Notes: generated by a model not told the origin, from the letters alone. A DNA stretch of 64,000 nucleotides from Chromatium weissei (GCF_016583765.1 NZ_NRRR01000004.1:1-64000), one strand, 5' to 3'; positions 9,371 through 20,927 are shown, counted from the first letter of the stretch. Program-made: numbers and translations.

Positions 9371-10951
9371 TCACAAATCACGGGTTGCAAGAAATCGCAC
9401 TTCCGGCCAGCGTTCTTCTGCCAGACTCAGATTAACTCGCGTTGGCGCAAGATAAACAAGCTGTTCATCTCCATCTAATGCCAAATGTTCGTAATTCTTT
9501 TCTTTGAATCGCTCCAACATCTTGGCATCGTCACAGACGACCCAGCGCGCTGTTTTCACACTCACGGGTTCCACAAACGCATCCACTCCGTATTCATCTT
9601 TAAGCCGATATGCTGCGACATCAAACTGCAACACACCCACTGCGCCTAAAATTAAATCATTGTTTTTTAACGGGCGAAACACCTGCGTTGCACCCTCTTC
9701 AGAGAGTTGCACGACACCTTTTTGCAACGCCTTGGTGCGTAACGGATCGCGTAACACGACACGCCGAAACAGCTCCGGCGCGAAATAAGGCACGCCTTCG
9801 TATTTCAATTCTTCGATTTCAGTGAAGGTGTCGCCGATTTGAATCGTGCCGTGGTTGTGCAATCCAATGATGTCACCAGGCCAAGCATCTTCAACCTGCC
9901 GCCGCTCGTCCGCTTGAAATGTGATGGCGTTGGCAACCTGAACGGTTTTGCCGATACGCACATGCCGCATCTTCATGCCTTTTTGATAACTTCCTGAACA
10001 AACGCGTAAAAATGCAACGCGGTCACGGTGCGCTGGGTCCATATTGGCTTGAATTTTGAACACAAAACCAGTGAACGCGGTTTCGGCAGGATCAACCAAG
10101 CGCTGGCGCGTTTGGCGCGGACGCGGCGGCGGTGCGTATTCCACGAAAGCATCGAGCAGCTCGCGCACACCGAAGTTATTGATTGCAGAACCAAAAAATA
10201 CTGGCGTTTGTTTGCCAGCAAGATAATCTGTGAGATTTAACGGATGACTTGCGCCCTGCACCAGCTCCATTTCATCGCGCAATTCTTGCGCTTGATCGCC
10301 GAGCACTGCATCCATACGCGGATTATCAATACCTTCAATGACTTCGCCTTCGGCAATGCGCCCGCCATGTTGCGCACTAAATAAATGCGTACGACCAAAG
10401 CGTAAATCGAATACGCCCTTAAATCGTTTTCCCATGCCAATTGGCCAGGTGACTGGTGCGCATTTAATTTTCAGCACATTTTCAATTTCGTCCAGAACTT
10501 CAATTGCATCACGCCCTTCGCGGTCGAGTTTATTCACAAACGTTAGAATTGGCGTATTGCGTAATCGACACACTTCCATCAATTTAATGGTGCGTTCTTC
10601 AACACCTTTCGCTATATCAATGACCATTAACGCTGAATCAACTGCGGTCAAGGTGCGATAGGTATCCTCAGAAAAATCTTCATGTCCCGGCGTATCCAGT
10701 AAATTGATAATGGCATCGCCATAGGGAAACTGCATCACCGATGAAGTCACTGAAATTCCACGTTCTTTTTCCAGTGCCATCCAATCAGAAGTTGCGTGAC
10801 GTGCGGCCTTACGTCCTTTAACCGTGCCGGCAAGCTGAATAGCGCCGCCAAACAACAACAGTTTTTCGGTTAATGTAGTTTTGCCAGCGTCGGGATGAGA
10901 AATAATGGCAAAGGTACGGCGTTTTTCGAGTTGCTCTATAAGCGTGCTCAT
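9371..10951 (-). CDS. prfC: Peptide chain release factor 3
   Basis: RF3 is a translational GTPase that recycles RF1 and RF2 from the ribosome after peptide release. The 526-residue product has the G1 motif [13 protein letters not shown], the switch [11 protein letters not shown] and the NKLD G4 motif, and aligns along its length with EF-G-like domains II and III. Length is normal. The ATG at 10951 is preceded by a leader with a TATAAT element at 10981-10986. Confidence 0.96.
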   Translation of the reverse strand: MSTLIEQLEKRRTFAIISHPDAGKTTLTEKLLLFGGAIQLAGTVKGRKAARHATSDWMALEKERGISVTSSVMQFPYGDAIINLLDTPGHEDFSEDTYRTLTAVDSALMVIDIAKGVEERTIKLMEVCRLRNTPILTFVNKLDREGRDAIEVLDEIENVLKIKCAPVTWPIGMGKRFKGVFDLRFGRTHLFSAQHGGRIAEGEVIEGIDNPRMDAVLGDQAQELRDEMELVQGASHPLNLTDYLAGKQTPVFFGSAINNFGVRELLDAFVEYAPPPRPRQTRQRLVDPAETAFTGFVFKIQANMDPAHRDRVAFLRVCSGSYQKGMKMRHVRIGKTVQVANAITFQADERRQVEDAWPGDIIGLHNHGTIQIGDTFTEIEELKYEGVPYFAPELFRRVVLRDPLRTKALQKGVVQLSEEGATQVFRPLKNNDLILGAVGVLQFDVAAYRLKDEYGVDAFVEPVSVKTARWVVCDDAKMLERFKEKNYEHLALDGDEQLVYLAPTRVNLSLAEERWPEVRFLATRDL

Positions 10952-10980
10952 AGTTTTTGTTCAAAAATGGAAGTATTGCG

Positions 10981-10986
10981 ATTATA
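10981..10986 (-). promoter_or_regulatory. Candidate -10 element for prfC
   Basis: The minus strand carries a perfect TATAAT 30 bases before the prfC start. No good -35 hexamer lies at the usual distance; TTTACA is 14 bases upstream. Confidence 0.4.
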
Positions 10987-11032
10987 CGGAGATCATGGAG
11001 TGTAAAACGGTTGGTTAAATGCACAAATAAAA

Positions 11033-11063
11033 ACACCCTGACATTTTAATAATATCAGGGTGT
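11033..11063 (-). terminator. Rho-independent terminator after tRNA-Lys
   Basis: ACACCCTGA (11033-11041) pairs with TCAGGGTGT (11055-11063). The minus-strand copy runs into TTTTTATTT, and the plus strand also has a T run, so it could work in both directions. It ends the tRNA-Lys transcript before prfC. Confidence 0.75.
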
Positions 11064-11075
11064 TTTTTTGTTTTA

Positions 11076-11151
11076 TGGTGGGTCGTGTAGGATTCGAACC
11101 TACGACCGATGGATTAAGAGTCCACTGCTCTACCAACTGAGCTAACGACCC
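11076..11151 (-). tRNA. tRNA-Lys (CUU anticodon)
   Basis: The minus strand folds as a full cloverleaf. It has a 7-bp acceptor (GGGTCGT with ACGACCC), D arm AGCTCAGTTGGTAGAGC, anticodon loop CTCTTAA with anticodon CTT, T arm with GGTTCGAATCC, discriminator A and an encoded CCA (11076-11078). It decodes AAG. It lies 114 bases past the rplQ stop. Confidence 0.95.
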
Positions 11152-11265
11152 GAATACTGATGATTAACTTTCAATTATTACCGATTAGAATAATACGCTT
11201 GAAGTTAATTTAGTTGCAACAGATGAAGAACTCCGATCAATTCCGAATGAGTTATTGAAACTCAC

Positions 11266-11658
11266 TCAATCTTCATCGTCTTCAACAGCAACAGCGGTGA
11301 CCGGACGATCAACGAGTTCTACGTAAGCCATTGGTGCTGCATCGCTTGCACGATAACCGCACTTCAGAATTCGCAAATAACCACCCGGACGATCTTGATA
11401 ACGCGTACCCAGTTCAACAAACAATTTGCCAATAATTTCTTTGTCACGTAACCGAGCAAATGCTAAACGCCGCGTATGAACAGAATCAACCTTTGCTAAA
11501 GTGATTAAGGGTTCCGCAATACGACGCAATTCTTTTGCTTTCGGTAAAGTCGTTTTAATTAGCTCATGGCGAAACAGCGAAGCAGACATATTGCGAAACA
11601 TTGCTTCGCGGTGCGAGCTAGTACGATTAAGTTGTCTTCCGGCTTTGCGGTGACGCAT
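11266..11658 (-). CDS. rplQ: 50S ribosomal protein L17
   Basis: This 130-residue protein binds 23S rRNA near the exit-tunnel side of the large subunit. The N-terminal [24 protein letters not shown] is diagnostic. The C-terminus has a short acidic tail (EDDED). It is the last gene of the alpha cluster, after rpoA. Confidence 0.97.
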   Translation of the reverse strand: MRHRKAGRQLNRTSSHREAMFRNMSASLFRHELIKTTLPKAKELRRIAEPLITLAKVDSVHTRRLAFARLRDKEIIGKLFVELGTRYQDRPGGYLRILKCGYRASDAAPMAYVELVDRPVTAVAVEDDED

Positions 11659-11740
11659 GGTGATAATTCCAAAGTTTCTTTATTAGTCAAAATTCACGTC
11701 AAGTGGCAGTTATTGAGTATGACTGCCACAACGAAGTTGA

Positions 11741-12751
11741 TTACCGAATACTGAGTTCAGCGATGTTTTCAGGTGGCCAATTTTCAAGACGCATTCCTAA
11801 TGACAACCCGCGAGTTGCCAAAACGTCTTTGATTTCTGTTAAAGACTTCTTTCCTAAATTAGGTGTTTTCAGAAGTTCAACTTCGGTACGCTGAATTAAA
11901 TCACCGATCAGATAAATGTTTTCTGCCTTCAGACAATTTGCAGAGCGCACTGTTAATTCAAGATCATCAACCGGACGTAATAGAATCGGATCATAGGGTG
12001 ATTCTTCACGAATCTCCGGCATTTGGTCTTCTAATGGGCTTGTTCCTTCCAGTGCAATAAAACTGGAGAGTTGGTCACGCAAAATCGCCGCAGAACGTTG
12101 AATAGCTTCACGAGGGTCAATGGTGCCATTCGTTTCTAAATCAATGACAAGGCGATCAAGATCAGTACGTTGTTCTACGCGTGCTGATTGAACTTCAATA
12201 GCGACTCGGCGAATTGGGCTGAAAGAAGCATCAATTGGTAATTTTCCAATTGGGCGATCTTCGGAAGAATCAAGTTCGCGCTGCGTAGTGGGTTCATAGC
12301 CAATACCACGTCGTACTGTCAGTGCCATACTGAGGCTGCCTTCTGAAATGTTGGCAATCACTAATCCCGGATTAGCAATTTCAGCAGTATGGTCAATCAT
12401 AATATCGGCAGCAGTAACAGCTCCAGGACTGCTTTTATTCAGCGTAAAGGTTGCTTCATCCTTGCCTTTCAGAGAAATAGCTAACTGTTTAAGGTTAAGG
12501 AGAATTTCAAGTACGTCTTCTTGAACGCCGGGAATGGTCGTGTATTCGTGGAGCACACCCTGAATCTCGACTTCAGTGACAGCGCATCCATCCATAGACG
12601 AAAGTAATATCCTGCGAAGCGCATTTCCAAGTGTATGTCCAAAACCGCGCTCAAGTGGTTCTAAAGAAATTCTGGCACGACTCGGACTGCCAGAAACAAG
12701 TTCAACCTCAACTTTGCGCGGTTTTAGAAACTCTCCAATAGCGTCGTTCAT
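11741..12751 (-). CDS. rpoA: RNA polymerase alpha subunit
   Basis: The 336-residue alpha subunit nucleates assembly of core polymerase and contacts UP elements and activators. The N-terminal domain includes [20 protein letters not shown]. The C-terminal domain (from about residue 250) has the [28 protein letters not shown] helix-rich fold with a conserved Arg-Ser-Ala-Asn DNA-contact patch. It lies between rpsD and rplQ as in other proteobacteria. Confidence 0.98.
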   Translation of the reverse strand: MNDAIGEFLKPRKVEVELVSGSPSRARISLEPLERGFGHTLGNALRRILLSSMDGCAVTEVEIQGVLHEYTTIPGVQEDVLEILLNLKQLAISLKGKDEATFTLNKSSPGAVTAADIMIDHTAEIANPGLVIANISEGSLSMALTVRRGIGYEPTTQRELDSSEDRPIGKLPIDASFSPIRRVAIEVQSARVEQRTDLDRLVIDLETNGTIDPREAIQRSAAILRDQLSSFIALEGTSPLEDQMPEIREESPYDPILLRPVDDLELTVRSANCLKAENIYLIGDLIQRTEVELLKTPNLGKKSLTEIKDVLATRGLSLGMRLENWPPENIAELSIR

Positions 12752-12774
12752 TCAGTGCCTCTTTAGGAAACTCC

Positions 12775-13395
12775 TTACTTGGAGTACAGCTCGACAATCA
12801 ACGATTCATTGATGTCAGCCGGTAAATCTGAACGATCTGGAACACGCTTGAAAACGCCTTTCAGTCCTTTAGTATCAACTTCGACCCAGTCAGAAAAACC
12901 ATATTGTTCGGCAAGTGCTAAAGCGTTTTGAACCCGCAATTGCTTCTTTGCTGGCTCACGCACTTCAATGTGATCTTCTACGCTTACCTGATAGGAAGCG
13001 ATGTTGACGATTCGACCGTTGACCAGAATGCTTTTGTGACTAACCAATTGACGTGCTTCTGCACGAGTAGCCCCAAATCCCATTCGAAATACAACATTAT
13101 CCAGCCGACGCTCAAGAAGCTGCAGAAGGTTTTCACCTGTTGCGCCTTTGCTTTGCGCTGCTTTTTTGTAGTAATTACGAAATTGCTTCTCTAGCAAACC
13201 ATAGATGCGGCGTACTTTTTGCTTTTCACGCAATTGCACACCGTAATCAGAAAGACGACGACGACGATCAGTTGTTTGACCGGGTTGTTTTTCCAGATTG
13301 CACTTTGTGTCTAATGCACGAGCCCGACTCTTTAACGAAAGATCCGTACCTTCACGTCGTGCCAGCTTGCAGGTTGGACCTGTATAACGTGCCAT
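12775..13395 (-). CDS. rpsD: 30S ribosomal protein S4
   Basis: This primary 16S rRNA-binding assembly protein has 206 residues with the N-terminal [19 protein letters not shown] and the S4 RNA-binding domain [24 protein letters not shown]. In E. coli S4 is also the translational repressor of the alpha operon; the leader before rpsM here is too short to judge whether the same pseudoknot forms. Confidence 0.98.
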   Translation of the reverse strand: MARYTGPTCKLARREGTDLSLKSRARALDTKCNLEKQPGQTTDRRRRLSDYGVQLREKQKVRRIYGLLEKQFRNYYKKAAQSKGATGENLLQLLERRLDNVVFRMGFGATRAEARQLVSHKSILVNGRIVNIASYQVSVEDHIEVREPAKKQLRVQNALALAEQYGFSDWVEVDTKGLKGVFKRVPDRSDLPADINESLIVELYSK

Positions 13396-13421
13396 ATCTC
13401 TTCCTGTTGAACTGTCAAATG

Positions 13422-13811
13422 TCAGACGCGCCGCTTTTTAGGCGGACGGCAGCCGTTGTGAGGAATAGGTGTTACATCGGTAATGCTCGTGATCTTAAAG
13501 CCAGCATTGTTCAATGCGCGTACGGCAGACTCACGTCCAGGTCCAGGCCCCTTGATATTGACATCAAGGTTGCGCAAACCGTATTCCTTAACAGCTTGAC
13601 CAGCTTTATCTGCGGCAACCTGTGCTGCAAAAGGGGTACTTTTGCGTGAACCACGAAAACCAGAACCACCGGATGTCGCCCAAGACAGCGTATTGCCCTG
13701 CCGATCCGTGATCGTAATGATCGTGTTATTGAAAGAGGCGTGAACGTGGGCAACCCCATCAGCCACTTGCTTCTTAACCTTCTTTTTTGTATTGCGAATT
13801 GGTTTAGCCAT
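13422..13811 (-). CDS. rpsK: 30S ribosomal protein S11
   Basis: This 129-residue platform protein of the small subunit has the motifs [22 protein letters not shown] and the C-terminal [20 protein letters not shown]. It sits in the standard alpha-operon position between rpsM and rpsD. Confidence 0.98.
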   Translation of the reverse strand: MAKPIRNTKKKVKKQVADGVAHVHASFNNTIITITDRQGNTLSWATSGGSGFRGSRKSTPFAAQVAADKAGQAVKEYGLRNLDVNIKGPGPGRESAVRALNNAGFKITSITDVTPIPHNGCRPPKKRRV

Positions 13812-13848
13812 TCGTCATTATCCAGCTGTCTACAGCGATCAAGCACGT

Positions 13849-14205
13849 TTAACGTTTGATCGGACGGCGCGGCCCTTTACGAGTCCGAGCATTAGTGCGG
13901 GTTCGCTGACCGCGCAGTGGCAATCCACGCCGATGTCGAATACCACGGTAACAACCGAGGTCCATCAGTCGTTTGATGCTCATCGAGACTTCACGGCGCA
14001 AATCGCCTTCAACCGTGAATTTCGCAACTTCGGTGCGCAGCCGATCGACTTCTTCTTCCGTCAGCTTTTGCATCTTGGTTTCACGCGGAATACCTGCCGC
14101 GTCGCAAATTTTGCCCGCACTCGTGCGGCCAATACCATAGATCGCAGTTAGCGCGATCACAGCATGTTTTTTATCTGGGATATTGACACCGGCAATACGG
14201 GCCAT
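13849..14205 (-). CDS. rpsM: 30S ribosomal protein S13
   Basis: This 118-residue protein of the small-subunit head contacts tRNA and bridges to the 50S subunit. It begins [20 protein letters not shown] and ends in the basic [17 protein letters not shown] tail. It is the first gene of the alpha cluster and has its own promoter in the 86 bases after rpmJ. Confidence 0.98.
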   Translation of the reverse strand: MARIAGVNIPDKKHAVIALTAIYGIGRTSAGKICDAAGIPRETKMQKLTEEEVDRLRTEVAKFTVEGDLRREVSMSIKRLMDLGCYRGIRHRRGLPLRGQRTRTNARTRKGPRRPIKR

Positions 14206-14250
14206 GTTGACGAACCCCTTAGTCCTAATCGCTTAACGGGTAAACCGCAC

Positions 14251-14278
14251 AGTATAACAAACGTTTTATTAAGGTCAA
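14251..14278 (-). promoter_or_regulatory. Sigma70 promoter of the alpha operon (rpsM)
   Basis: On the minus strand TTGACC (14273-14278) and TATACT (14251-14256) are 16 bases apart, in the gap between rpmJ and rpsM. The predicted leader is only about 40 bases long. Confidence 0.75.
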
Positions 14279-14287
14279 TCAAAAAGA

Positions 14288-14401
14288 CTAGCCTTGGCGT
14301 TGTTTGTGACGAGGATCGGCGCAAATCACGCGCACTGTTCCATGCCGCCGAATGATTTTGCAGTTCCTGCATAACTTTTTAACTGACGCACGCACTTTCA
14401 T
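14288..14401 (-). CDS. rpmJ: 50S ribosomal protein L36
   Basis: This 37-residue protein is the zinc-binding (C+) form, with Cys11, Cys14, Cys27 and His32 in [10 protein letters not shown] and [13 protein letters not shown]. It starts at the ATG at 14401 and lies 31 bases after secY, the usual spc-operon position. Confidence 0.95.
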   Translation of the reverse strand: MKVRASVKKLCRNCKIIRRHGTVRVICADPRHKQRQG

Positions 14402-14432
14402 TCTGTCACTCCTAATTCAAACACCCATGCAA

Positions 14433-15785
14433 TTAGCGCAATAAACCTGCGCTGGGCGATTTCAGGTTAGCCTTCTTCATCAAACCCTCATATTGATGTG
14501 ACACGAGATGCGCTTGAACTTGAGCCATGAAATCCATCACGACAACAACCACAATAAGCAAAGATGTTCCACCGAAATAAAAGGGTACGTTATAACCAAC
14601 AATCAAAAACTCTGGCAATAAACAAACTGCGGTAATGTAAATTGCGCCAGCAACGGTTAAGCGCGTCATTACTCCATCAATGTATCGAGCAGTTTGTTCT
14701 CCTGGACGAATTCCGGGAATAAAGGCACCGGAACGTTTCAAATTGTCAGCGGTTTCTTTTGAGTTGAATACCAAAGCGGTATAGAAAAAACAAAAGAACA
14801 CAATAGCAATCGTATAAAACAAAACGTAAAGAGGTTCGCCGGGAGCGAGTTTTGATGTAATCGTTGCAATCCAACGCAGATTTTCGTTAGCACCAAAAAA
14901 CTGCCCTAATGTCCCCGGAAATAAAAGAATACTCGATGCAAAAATTGGTGGAATAACACCAGCCATATTCAACTTTAATGGCAAATGTGTACTTTGTGCT
15001 TGCATCATTTTTCGCCCTTGCTGACGACGGGCGTAATTAACAGTAATTCGGCGTTGACCGCGTTCAACGAAAATTACGAATGCCGTCACTGCAAGTGCCA
15101 TTGCGAACAATGCCAATACAGAAAGTGAATTCATTTCGCCAGTTCTTGCTAATTCTAATGTTCCACCAAGTGCCGATGGTAAACCTGCAACGATACCAGC
15201 AAAAATAATCATTGAGATACCATTGCCAATACCGCGCTCGGTGATTTGTTCACCAAGCCACATTAAAAACATGGTTCCCGTAACCAATGAAACAGCAGCA
15301 GTAAAAATAAAACCAACACCTGCATGAGTAACTAATGCTGAACCACCAGCCGTTTGCCCTTGTAACGCCATCGAAATACCGATAGCTTGAAAAGTTGCTA
15401 AAAATACAGTTCCGTAGCGAGTGTATTGAGTAATACGCCGCCGCCCCGACTCTCCTTCCTTTTTGAGTTGATCGAGATGCGGAATAACTGATGTCATCAA
15501 TTGAATAATAATTGATGATGAAATGTAGGGCATTACGCCGAGCGCAAATAGACTTGCGCGTTCCAAAGCACCACCCGAAAACATGTTAAACATGTCCAGA
15601 ATTGAGCCTTGATGCTGGTCGAATAGAATGGCTAACGCCTCTGGATTTACACCAGGGACTGGAACAAAGGTACCGATACGATAAACCAGTAAAGCGCCGA
15701 GCAGAAACAATAGACGGTGTTTTAATTCCGTTAATTGCCCTGTGTTACTCAGTGCATTTCCTATGGAACCTGTATTCTTAGCCAT
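14433..15785 (-). CDS. secY: Protein translocase subunit SecY
   Basis: This is the channel subunit of the SecYEG translocase in the inner membrane. About ten hydrophobic segments are visible, and [34 protein letters not shown] and the [18 protein letters not shown] loop are family signatures. I use the ATG at 15785 (450 residues), which follows the rplO stop; the frame stays open upstream to 15836 but that would overlap rplO. Confidence 0.97.
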   Translation of the reverse strand: MAKNTGSIGNALSNTGQLTELKHRLLFLLGALLVYRIGTFVPVPGVNPEALAILFDQHQGSILDMFNMFSGGALERASLFALGVMPYISSSIIIQLMTSVIPHLDQLKKEGESGRRRITQYTRYGTVFLATFQAIGISMALQGQTAGGSALVTHAGVGFIFTAAVSLVTGTMFLMWLGEQITERGIGNGISMIIFAGIVAGLPSALGGTLELARTGEMNSLSVLALFAMALAVTAFVIFVERGQRRITVNYARRQQGRKMMQAQSTHLPLKLNMAGVIPPIFASSILLFPGTLGQFFGANENLRWIATITSKLAPGEPLYVLFYTIAIVFFCFFYTALVFNSKETADNLKRSGAFIPGIRPGEQTARYIDGVMTRLTVAGAIYITAVCLLPEFLIVGYNVPFYFGGTSLLIVVVVVMDFMAQVQAHLVSHQYEGLMKKANLKSPSAGLLR

Positions 15786-15804
15786 CCAATTCGTGCCTAT
15801 AACT

Positions 15805-16239
15805 CTAATCTTCGATCTTGCCGCCAGCCGCTTCAATCGCAGCTCGCGCGCCCTTAGTCACACCAATGCCTTGAATGGTAAACGCACGCGCTACTTCACC
15901 TGAAGCGATGATTTTAGCGAATTTGATCGACTGATTGACAACTCCGGCAGTCATCAACGTTTTCAAATCAACCACATCGCCTTCGACACGGTTGAGTTCT
16001 GTCAAACGCACCTCGGCACTCACCAGCGATTTCCGTGAACGAAAACCGACTTTCGGAAGACGCCGTTGAAGTGGCATCTGACCACCTTCAAAACCGACCT
16101 TGTGAAAACCACCTTTACGGGATTTTTGTCCTTTGTGACCGCGCCCGCAAGTCTTGCCCAGTCCACTACCGATACCGCGTCCGACGCGCTTGGCTGAAGG
16201 GCGACTACCTGCGTCAGGTTTAAGATCGTTAAGCCGCAT
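15805..16239 (-). CDS. rplO: 50S ribosomal protein L15
   Basis: This 144-residue late-assembly protein of the large subunit begins [20 protein letters not shown] and carries the [20 protein letters not shown] rRNA-binding stretch. Its start overlaps the rpmD stop by 11 bases. Confidence 0.97.
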   Translation of the reverse strand: MRLNDLKPDAGSRPSAKRVGRGIGSGLGKTCGRGHKGQKSRKGGFHKVGFEGGQMPLQRRLPKVGFRSRKSLVSAEVRLTELNRVEGDVVDLKTLMTAGVVNQSIKFAKIIASGEVARAFTIQGIGVTKGARAAIEAAGGKIED

Positions 16240-16432
16240 CGTGAGACTCCTCTACGACTTTCACCATGTAATACACAGCGTTGACCATGCCGCGTGTGCA
16301 TGGCGTATCTTCAACTTCAACAGTCTGGTGCATCCGCCGCAAACCCAGCCCGCGCACGCAGGCTTTGTGTTTCTCAAGGCGACCACTGGTACTGCGCACC
16401 AGCTTCACCTTCATCATTTTCTTGTCAGCCAT
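16229..16432 (-). CDS. rpmD: 50S ribosomal protein L30
   Basis: The 67-residue product has the core [32 protein letters not shown] typical of bacterial L30. It lies 3 bases after rpsE and overlaps rplO, so the three are translationally linked. Confidence 0.96.
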   Translation of the reverse strand: MADKKMMKVKLVRSTSGRLEKHKACVRGLGLRRMHQTVEVEDTPCTRGMVNAVYYMVKVVEESHDAA

Positions 16433-16435
16433 CGC

Positions 16436-16942
16436 TCACCCCAGAATCTGTTCGACGGTTTTTCCACGCTTGGCGGCGATGGTTTGCGCATCGTTCATGG
16501 CACGTAGCCCCTGAACAGTTGCTCTCACAACGTTGATCGGATTGTTCGTGCCGATACATTTCGCAAGTACGTTCTGAACGCCGAGTACCTCGAACACAGC
16601 ACGCATTGCGCCGCCTGCGATGATGCCAGTACCGTCCGATGCTGGTTGCATGAACACCTTGGCAGCGCCGTGCTCACCTTGCAAAGGATACTGAAGCGTA
16701 GTGCCGTTCAGCTTAACTTCGATCATATTTTTGCGGGCGCTTTCCATTGCCTTTTGAATCGCAATCGGTACCTCACGGGCTTTACCGCGACCGAAGCCAA
16801 CGCGTCCCTTGCCGTCACCAACCACTGTCAGTGCTGCAAAGCCAAATTGCCGACCACCCTTGACAACTTTAGCGACGCGATTAACAGCTACCAGCTTCTC
16901 CAGAAGATCATCACCTTCTGGCTTGGGATTAAAATTCGCCAT
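16436..16942 (-). CDS. rpsE: 30S ribosomal protein S5
   Basis: This 168-residue protein contributes to decoding fidelity. It shows the N-terminal double-stranded RNA-binding domain ([35 protein letters not shown]) and the C-terminal domain with [16 protein letters not shown]. Confidence 0.98.
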   Translation of the reverse strand: MANFNPKPEGDDLLEKLVAVNRVAKVVKGGRQFGFAALTVVGDGKGRVGFGRGKAREVPIAIQKAMESARKNMIEVKLNGTTLQYPLQGEHGAAKVFMQPASDGTGIIAGGAMRAVFEVLGVQNVLAKCIGTNNPINVVRATVQGLRAMNDAQTIAAKRGKTVEQILG

Positions 16943-16952
16943 GATCGAATCC

Positions 16953-17309
16953 TCAGAATTTCAGTCCGTGCTCACGCGCTGCGTCAGCAAGTGCTTTAAG
17001 ACGCCCGTGATACCGGAAACCGGAACGATCAAACGCCACCCGTTCCACGCCAGCCGACAGTGCGCGTTCCGCAATCGCTTTACCGATCACGGTCGCTGCG
17101 TTGATGTTGCCTTTATGACCTTCAATTGTTAGACGCAGCTCCTTATCTAAGGTCGATGCACTGGCGACAACCTTATCGCCTGTCGGCGCGATGATCTGAG
17201 CGTAGGTATGCTGGGGCGTCCGATGAACGCACAACCGAAACTCACCGAGTTCGCGGATTTTGGCGCGTGCCCGCGCTGCGCGGCGCAGACGAGCCTGTTT
17301 CTTATCCAT
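16953..17309 (-). CDS. rplR: 50S ribosomal protein L18
   Basis: This 118-residue protein binds 5S rRNA. The true start is the ATG at 17309 ([20 protein letters not shown]); the frame extends further upstream but that part overlaps rplF. The C-terminal [26 protein letters not shown] is diagnostic. Confidence 0.97.
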   Translation of the reverse strand: MDKKQARLRRAARARAKIRELGEFRLCVHRTPQHTYAQIIAPTGDKVVASASTLDKELRLTIEGHKGNINAATVIGKAIAERALSAGVERVAFDRSGFRYHGRLKALADAAREHGLKF

Positions 17310-17322
17310 TGCGTGAAACCCC

Positions 17323-17856
17323 TTATTTCTTCTTAGCTTCCTTACGCAGAACATTTTCGTCTGCGTAACGAACACCCTTGCCCTTGTAAGGCTCTGGCGG
17401 ACGGAATCCCCGGATTTCCGAAGCGACCTGACCAACCCGTTGTTTATCGGCACCTGAAACGAGGATTTCAGTCTGACTCGGTGTCTCGATTGTGATGCCT
17501 GCTGGCACCGGATAATCAATCGGGTGCGAAAACCCGAGTGTCAGATTGAGCACATCGCCCTTAGCCTGCGCACGATAGCCAACGCCAATCAGCGTTAATT
17601 TGCGAGTAAAACCAGTGCTACAACCGACAACCATGTTGTTGAGCAGTGCGCGTGTGGTTCCAGCCATCGCCCATGCCGCTTCTTGACCTTCAGCAGGTGC
17701 AACTCGAATTTCGCCGGCTTCTTGACTAACGGCAACCGTCGAATGAACCGACCAGCTCAGGCTACCTTTTGCGCCTTTAACCGTGACGTCCTGACCAGTG
17801 ATTTCAACGCTAACACCCTGAGGTACTGCGATAGGAGCCTTTGCGACTCGTGACAT
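17323..17856 (-). CDS. rplF: 50S ribosomal protein L6
   Basis: This 177-residue protein at the base of the L7/L12 stalk has the duplicated L6 fold. It shows [19 protein letters not shown] at the N-terminus and the [21 protein letters not shown] signature near the end. Confidence 0.98.
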   Translation of the reverse strand: MSRVAKAPIAVPQGVSVEITGQDVTVKGAKGSLSWSVHSTVAVSQEAGEIRVAPAEGQEAAWAMAGTTRALLNNMVVGCSTGFTRKLTLIGVGYRAQAKGDVLNLTLGFSHPIDYPVPAGITIETPSQTEILVSGADKQRVGQVASEIRGFRPPEPYKGKGVRYADENVLRKEAKKK

Positions 17857-17871
17857 CTCCGTATCCTCTTT

Positions 17872-18267
17872 TTAAGCAACGTAGGCGATGATCTCACCGC
17901 CGTGTCCCGCTTGACGGGCGGCGCGGTCAGTCATCAAACCTTGCGAGGTGGAGACAATCGCAATACCAAGACCCGCCCACACTTTCGGAAGCTGATTCTT
18001 GTTGCGATAGATGCGTAGCCCGGGACGCGAGACACGTTTAATGACCTCGATCACTGGCTTACCGCGAAAATACTTGAGCTTGATAACCAGCTCTGGTTTG
18101 CCATCGTTGGGTTCGACAGACGCTTCAGCAATATAACCTTCTTCTTTCAAAAGATTAGCGATAGCAACCTTCTGCTTCGATGATGGCATCACAATAGTGA
18201 TCTTGCCACGCTGCTGCCCATTGCGGATGCGTGTCAGCATATCCGCAATCGGATCCGACATACTCAT
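17872..18267 (-). CDS. rpsH: 30S ribosomal protein S8
   Basis: This 131-residue primary 16S rRNA-binding protein carries [16 protein letters not shown] and the C-terminal [33 protein letters not shown]. In E. coli S8 also represses the spc operon by binding its mRNA; no obvious copy of that site was recognised here. Confidence 0.98.
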   Translation of the reverse strand: MSMSDPIADMLTRIRNGQQRGKITIVMPSSKQKVAIANLLKEEGYIAEASVEPNDGKPELVIKLKYFRGKPVIEVIKRVSRPGLRIYRNKNQLPKVWAGLGIAIVSTSQGLMTDRAARQAGHGGEIIAYVA

Positions 18268-18365
18268 AAAGAATTCCTCGGGTCAAACCGCCTCTAATGG
18301 CGCGATACCCTTCAGATTAACCGAATTGAACTCGCGATTAGAAAGCGAATTCAAATGTAGCAAGC

Positions 18366-18671
18366 CTACCAGCTTGCCTTTACCACGCCGGGAACGTCCC
18401 CGCGCATCACTGCTTCACGCAATTTCATTCGAGCCAAACCAAACTTGCGATAAACCGCATGAGGGCGACCGCTTACTCGGCAGCGCCGTTGCTGGCGAGT
18501 TGGACTGGCATCGCGTGGCAACTTCTGAATTTTTCGCAGCGCCTCGTCGACCTGTTCGGCACTTGCACTGCGATCATTGATGATCGCTTTTAAGGCGGTG
18601 CGTTTAGCACTGAATTGCGCCGCAATTTCAGTGCGCTGACGGTCACGCGCAATCATGCTTTTCTTCGCCAT
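18366..18671 (-). CDS. rpsN: 30S ribosomal protein S14 (zinc-free long form)
   Basis: At 101 residues with only one Cys and no paired CxxC motifs, it is the long zinc-independent S14. It has the [29 protein letters not shown] signature. It lies 98 bases after rpsH in the map order, that is rpsN is read before rpsH. Confidence 0.97.
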   Translation of the reverse strand: MAKKSMIARDRQRTEIAAQFSAKRTALKAIINDRSASAEQVDEALRKIQKLPRDASPTRQQRRCRVSGRPHAVYRKFGLARMKLREAVMRGDVPGVVKASW

Positions 18672-18695
18672 ATTGGTGCTATCTCAGTACGCGAT

Positions 18696-19235
18696 TTAAG
18701 TACGGAAAGGAAATTTAAATGCTTCAAGCAACGCACGTCCTTCTTCGTCCGTCCGCGCTGAGGTGGTGATCGTAATATCAAGTCCACGAATGACATCGAT
18801 TTTATCGTAATCGATTTCAGGGAACATGATTTGTTCGCGCACACCCATCGAATAGTTGCCACGTCCATCAAATGCCTTCGCACTTAAACCACGAAAGTCA
18901 CGAATACGCGGAATAGCAACGCTAACCAAACGGTCGAGAAACTCATACATGCGCTCGCGGCGCAGCGTTACCTTACAACCAATCGGCCAGCCTTCACGAA
19001 TCTTAAAACCTGCAACAGATTTACGTGCATAGGTCACAATAGGCTGTTGACCCGCAATTGCGCGCAAATCAGCAACGGCGTGATCCATTACTTTTTTATC
19101 TGCAATCGCTTCACCAACGCCCATATTAAGCGTGATCTTTTCAATTCTCGGAACCTGCATGACGCTTTTAAAGCCAAAGCGTTCCTTTAATTGACCAATG
19201 ATTTGCTCTTGGTATTCGGTCTGTAATCTGGTCAT
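18696..19235 (-). CDS. rplE: 50S ribosomal protein L5
   Basis: This 179-residue 5S rRNA-binding protein forms a bridge to the small subunit. It has the signatures [16 protein letters not shown] and [20 protein letters not shown], and lies between rplX and rpsN. Confidence 0.98.
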   Translation of the reverse strand: MTRLQTEYQEQIIGQLKERFGFKSVMQVPRIEKITLNMGVGEAIADKKVMDHAVADLRAIAGQQPIVTYARKSVAGFKIREGWPIGCKVTLRRERMYEFLDRLVSVAIPRIRDFRGLSAKAFDGRGNYSMGVREQIMFPEIDYDKIDVIRGLDITITTSARTDEEGRALLEAFKFPFRT

Positions 19236-19249
19236 TTCAATTTCCTAGA

Positions 19250-19567
19250 TCAGACATCGACAACTTCGCTGTTCGATTTGAACACGCGAACCTTGCGACC
19301 ATCTTCAAGTATCTTGAATCCAACTCGATCCGCACCACCCTTTTGAGGATTGTACAGTGCCACATTAGAGACCTGAATTGGCATCACTTTATCAACGATG
19401 CCACCTGGCTCACCGGCTTGTGGATTGGCTTTAACGTGTTTACGGGCAATGTTGATGTTTTCAACGAGAACGCGATTTTCGTCAACAACACGTAAAACAG
19501 TTCCGCGTTTACCCTTGTCTTTGCCAGTGATGACAATAACGTCGTCACCTTTCTTAATTTTTTGCAT
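19250..19567 (-). CDS. rplX: 50S ribosomal protein L24
   Basis: This 105-residue assembly-initiator protein contains a KOW motif near its N-terminus ([22 protein letters not shown]) that binds 23S rRNA. It lies 12 bases after rplN. Confidence 0.97.
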   Translation of the reverse strand: MQKIKKGDDVIVITGKDKGKRGTVLRVVDENRVLVENINIARKHVKANPQAGEPGGIVDKVMPIQVSNVALYNPQKGGADRVGFKILEDGRKVRVFKSNSEVVDV

Positions 19568-19579
19568 GGCAGCGATTTC

Positions 19580-19948
19580 CTATAACACTTCCGGCGCAAG
19601 TGAAATGATCTTCATAAAACGATCACCACGAAGCTCACGCGTGACTGGCCCGAAGATGCGCGTACCAATTGGCTGAAGTTGGTTATTCAGCAACACCGCT
19701 GCGTTACCGTCAAAGCGAATCAATGAACCGTCTGGACGGCGCACACCCTTGCGGGTTCTCACCACGACGGCATTGTAAACATCGCCTTTTTTAACCTTGC
19801 CGCGTGGAATGGCATCCTTAACACTGACCTTAATGACATCGCCGATGCCCGCGTAGCGCCGATGCGATCCGCCAAGCACTTTGATACATTGCACCCGCTT
19901 TGCACCGCTGTTGTCGGCGACGCCCAGACTGGTCTGCATCTGAATCAT
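19580..19948 (-). CDS. rplN: 50S ribosomal protein L14
   Basis: This 122-residue intersubunit-face protein starts [20 protein letters not shown] and is the first gene of the spc set. It is separated from rpsQ by 99 bases, unlike the tight spacing elsewhere. That gap contains a small 6-bp hairpin (CCGGAT/ATTCGG), so it could hold a secondary promoter or a regulatory element; no clear -35/-10 pair was found. Confidence 0.98.
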   Translation of the reverse strand: MIQMQTSLGVADNSGAKRVQCIKVLGGSHRRYAGIGDVIKVSVKDAIPRGKVKKGDVYNAVVVRTRKGVRRPDGSLIRFDGNAAVLLNNQLQPIGTRIFGPVTRELRGDRFMKIISLAPEVL

Positions 19949-20047
19949 TTTTGTTTACCTAAACCTGTTACTGATTCCGAATGAAATCCGGCTGCTCTGC
20001 GAATCATTGCGCAATTGGCGGATGACACAAACATGTAAAGCGCAGAT

Positions 20048-20314
20048 TTAACGCGCCTTTTCGATAATTTCAAGCAAACGCCAAGTTTTTGTCTTGGAAA
20101 GCGGACGGCATTGTTCAACGCGAACAAGATCACCTTCGCCGCAGCTGTTGGTTTCGTCATGTGCGTGAATTTTGGTTGAACGACGCATAAACTTACCGTA
20201 AAGCGGATGCTTAACCTTGCGCTCAATAATAACCGTTACGGTCTTATCCATTGCACTACTGGTGACACGCCCTTCGAGGGTTCGGTTCGTCTTGTTTTCA
20301 ATCGCATCACTCAT
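20048..20314 (-). CDS. rpsQ: 30S ribosomal protein S17
   Basis: This 88-residue protein binds the 5' domain of 16S rRNA. The OB-fold signatures [18 protein letters not shown] and [29 protein letters not shown] are clear. Its ATG overlaps the rpmC stop by 4 bases. Confidence 0.97.
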   Translation of the reverse strand: MSDAIENKTNRTLEGRVTSSAMDKTVTVIIERKVKHPLYGKFMRRSTKIHAHDETNSCGEGDLVRVEQCRPLSKTKTWRLLEIIEKAR

Positions 20315-20511
20315 GATTTTGCGCCCTTCGTCAATTCAGCCATGACTGTTTTAATTCGAGCAATATCTCGACGACCAGTCTTCATTTGTGATGGCTTTGA
20401 CAATTGACCTGTACCGCGTTGCATTCGCAAGTTGAATTGCTCACGCAGCAATTCCATCAATTGCTTTTGCAATTCGTCAAGACTACTTTTTCTCAGTTCG
20501 TTTGCCTTCAT
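20311..20511 (-). CDS. rpmC: 50S ribosomal protein L29
   Basis: This 66-residue helical hairpin protein at the peptide exit contains [22 protein letters not shown] use the ATG at 20511, which shares one base with the rplP stop; a GTG one codon earlier is possible. Confidence 0.95.
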   Translation of the reverse strand: MKANELRKSSLDELQKQLMELLREQFNLRMQRGTGQLSKPSQMKTGRRDIARIKTVMAELTKGAKS

Positions 20512-20924
20512 CACAGAATCGTCCGCTTTTCAAAAGTAGTTTGTACGGGCAGTTTTGCCGCTGCCAGCTCAAACGCCTCACGGGCTAATTCTTCACTGAC
20601 ACCTTCAATCTCGTAGAGCACGAAGCCAGGCTGCACCAACGCAACCCAATACTCGACGTTGCCCTTGCCCTTGCCCATACGCACTTCGAGTGGCTTTTTA
20701 GAAACGGGCTTGTCAGGAAACACGCGAATCCAGAGTTTGCCGCCACGCTTAACGCTACGTTGAATCGCACGACGTGCTGCTTCAATTTGGCGTGCTGTCA
20801 GGCGACCGCGTTCAACGGCTTTCAAACCAAATTCGCCGAAGCTGACGCGGTTACCACTTTGAGCAAGTCCGCGATTGCGTCCCTTGTGTTGCTTACGGAA
20901 CTTGGTACGTTTCGGTTGCAGCAT
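20511..20924 (-). CDS. rplP: 50S ribosomal protein L16
   Basis: This 137-residue protein lies near the A-site tRNA and the peptidyl transferase centre. It begins [21 protein letters not shown] and contains [25 protein letters not shown]. Confidence 0.98.
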   Translation of the reverse strand: MLQPKRTKFRKQHKGRNRGLAQSGNRVSFGEFGLKAVERGRLTARQIEAARRAIQRSVKRGGKLWIRVFPDKPVSKKPLEVRMGKGKGNVEYWVALVQPGFVLYEIEGVSEELAREAFELAAAKLPVQTTFEKRTIL

Positions 20925-20927
20925 AAC

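Noticed and set aside
13140-13649. 169-codon plus-strand frame across rpsD and rpsK
   Set aside because: Antisense shadow of two highly conserved ribosomal protein genes.
19945-20226. 93-codon minus-strand frame across rpsQ
   Set aside because: It overlaps rpsQ in another frame, and rpsQ is unmistakable.
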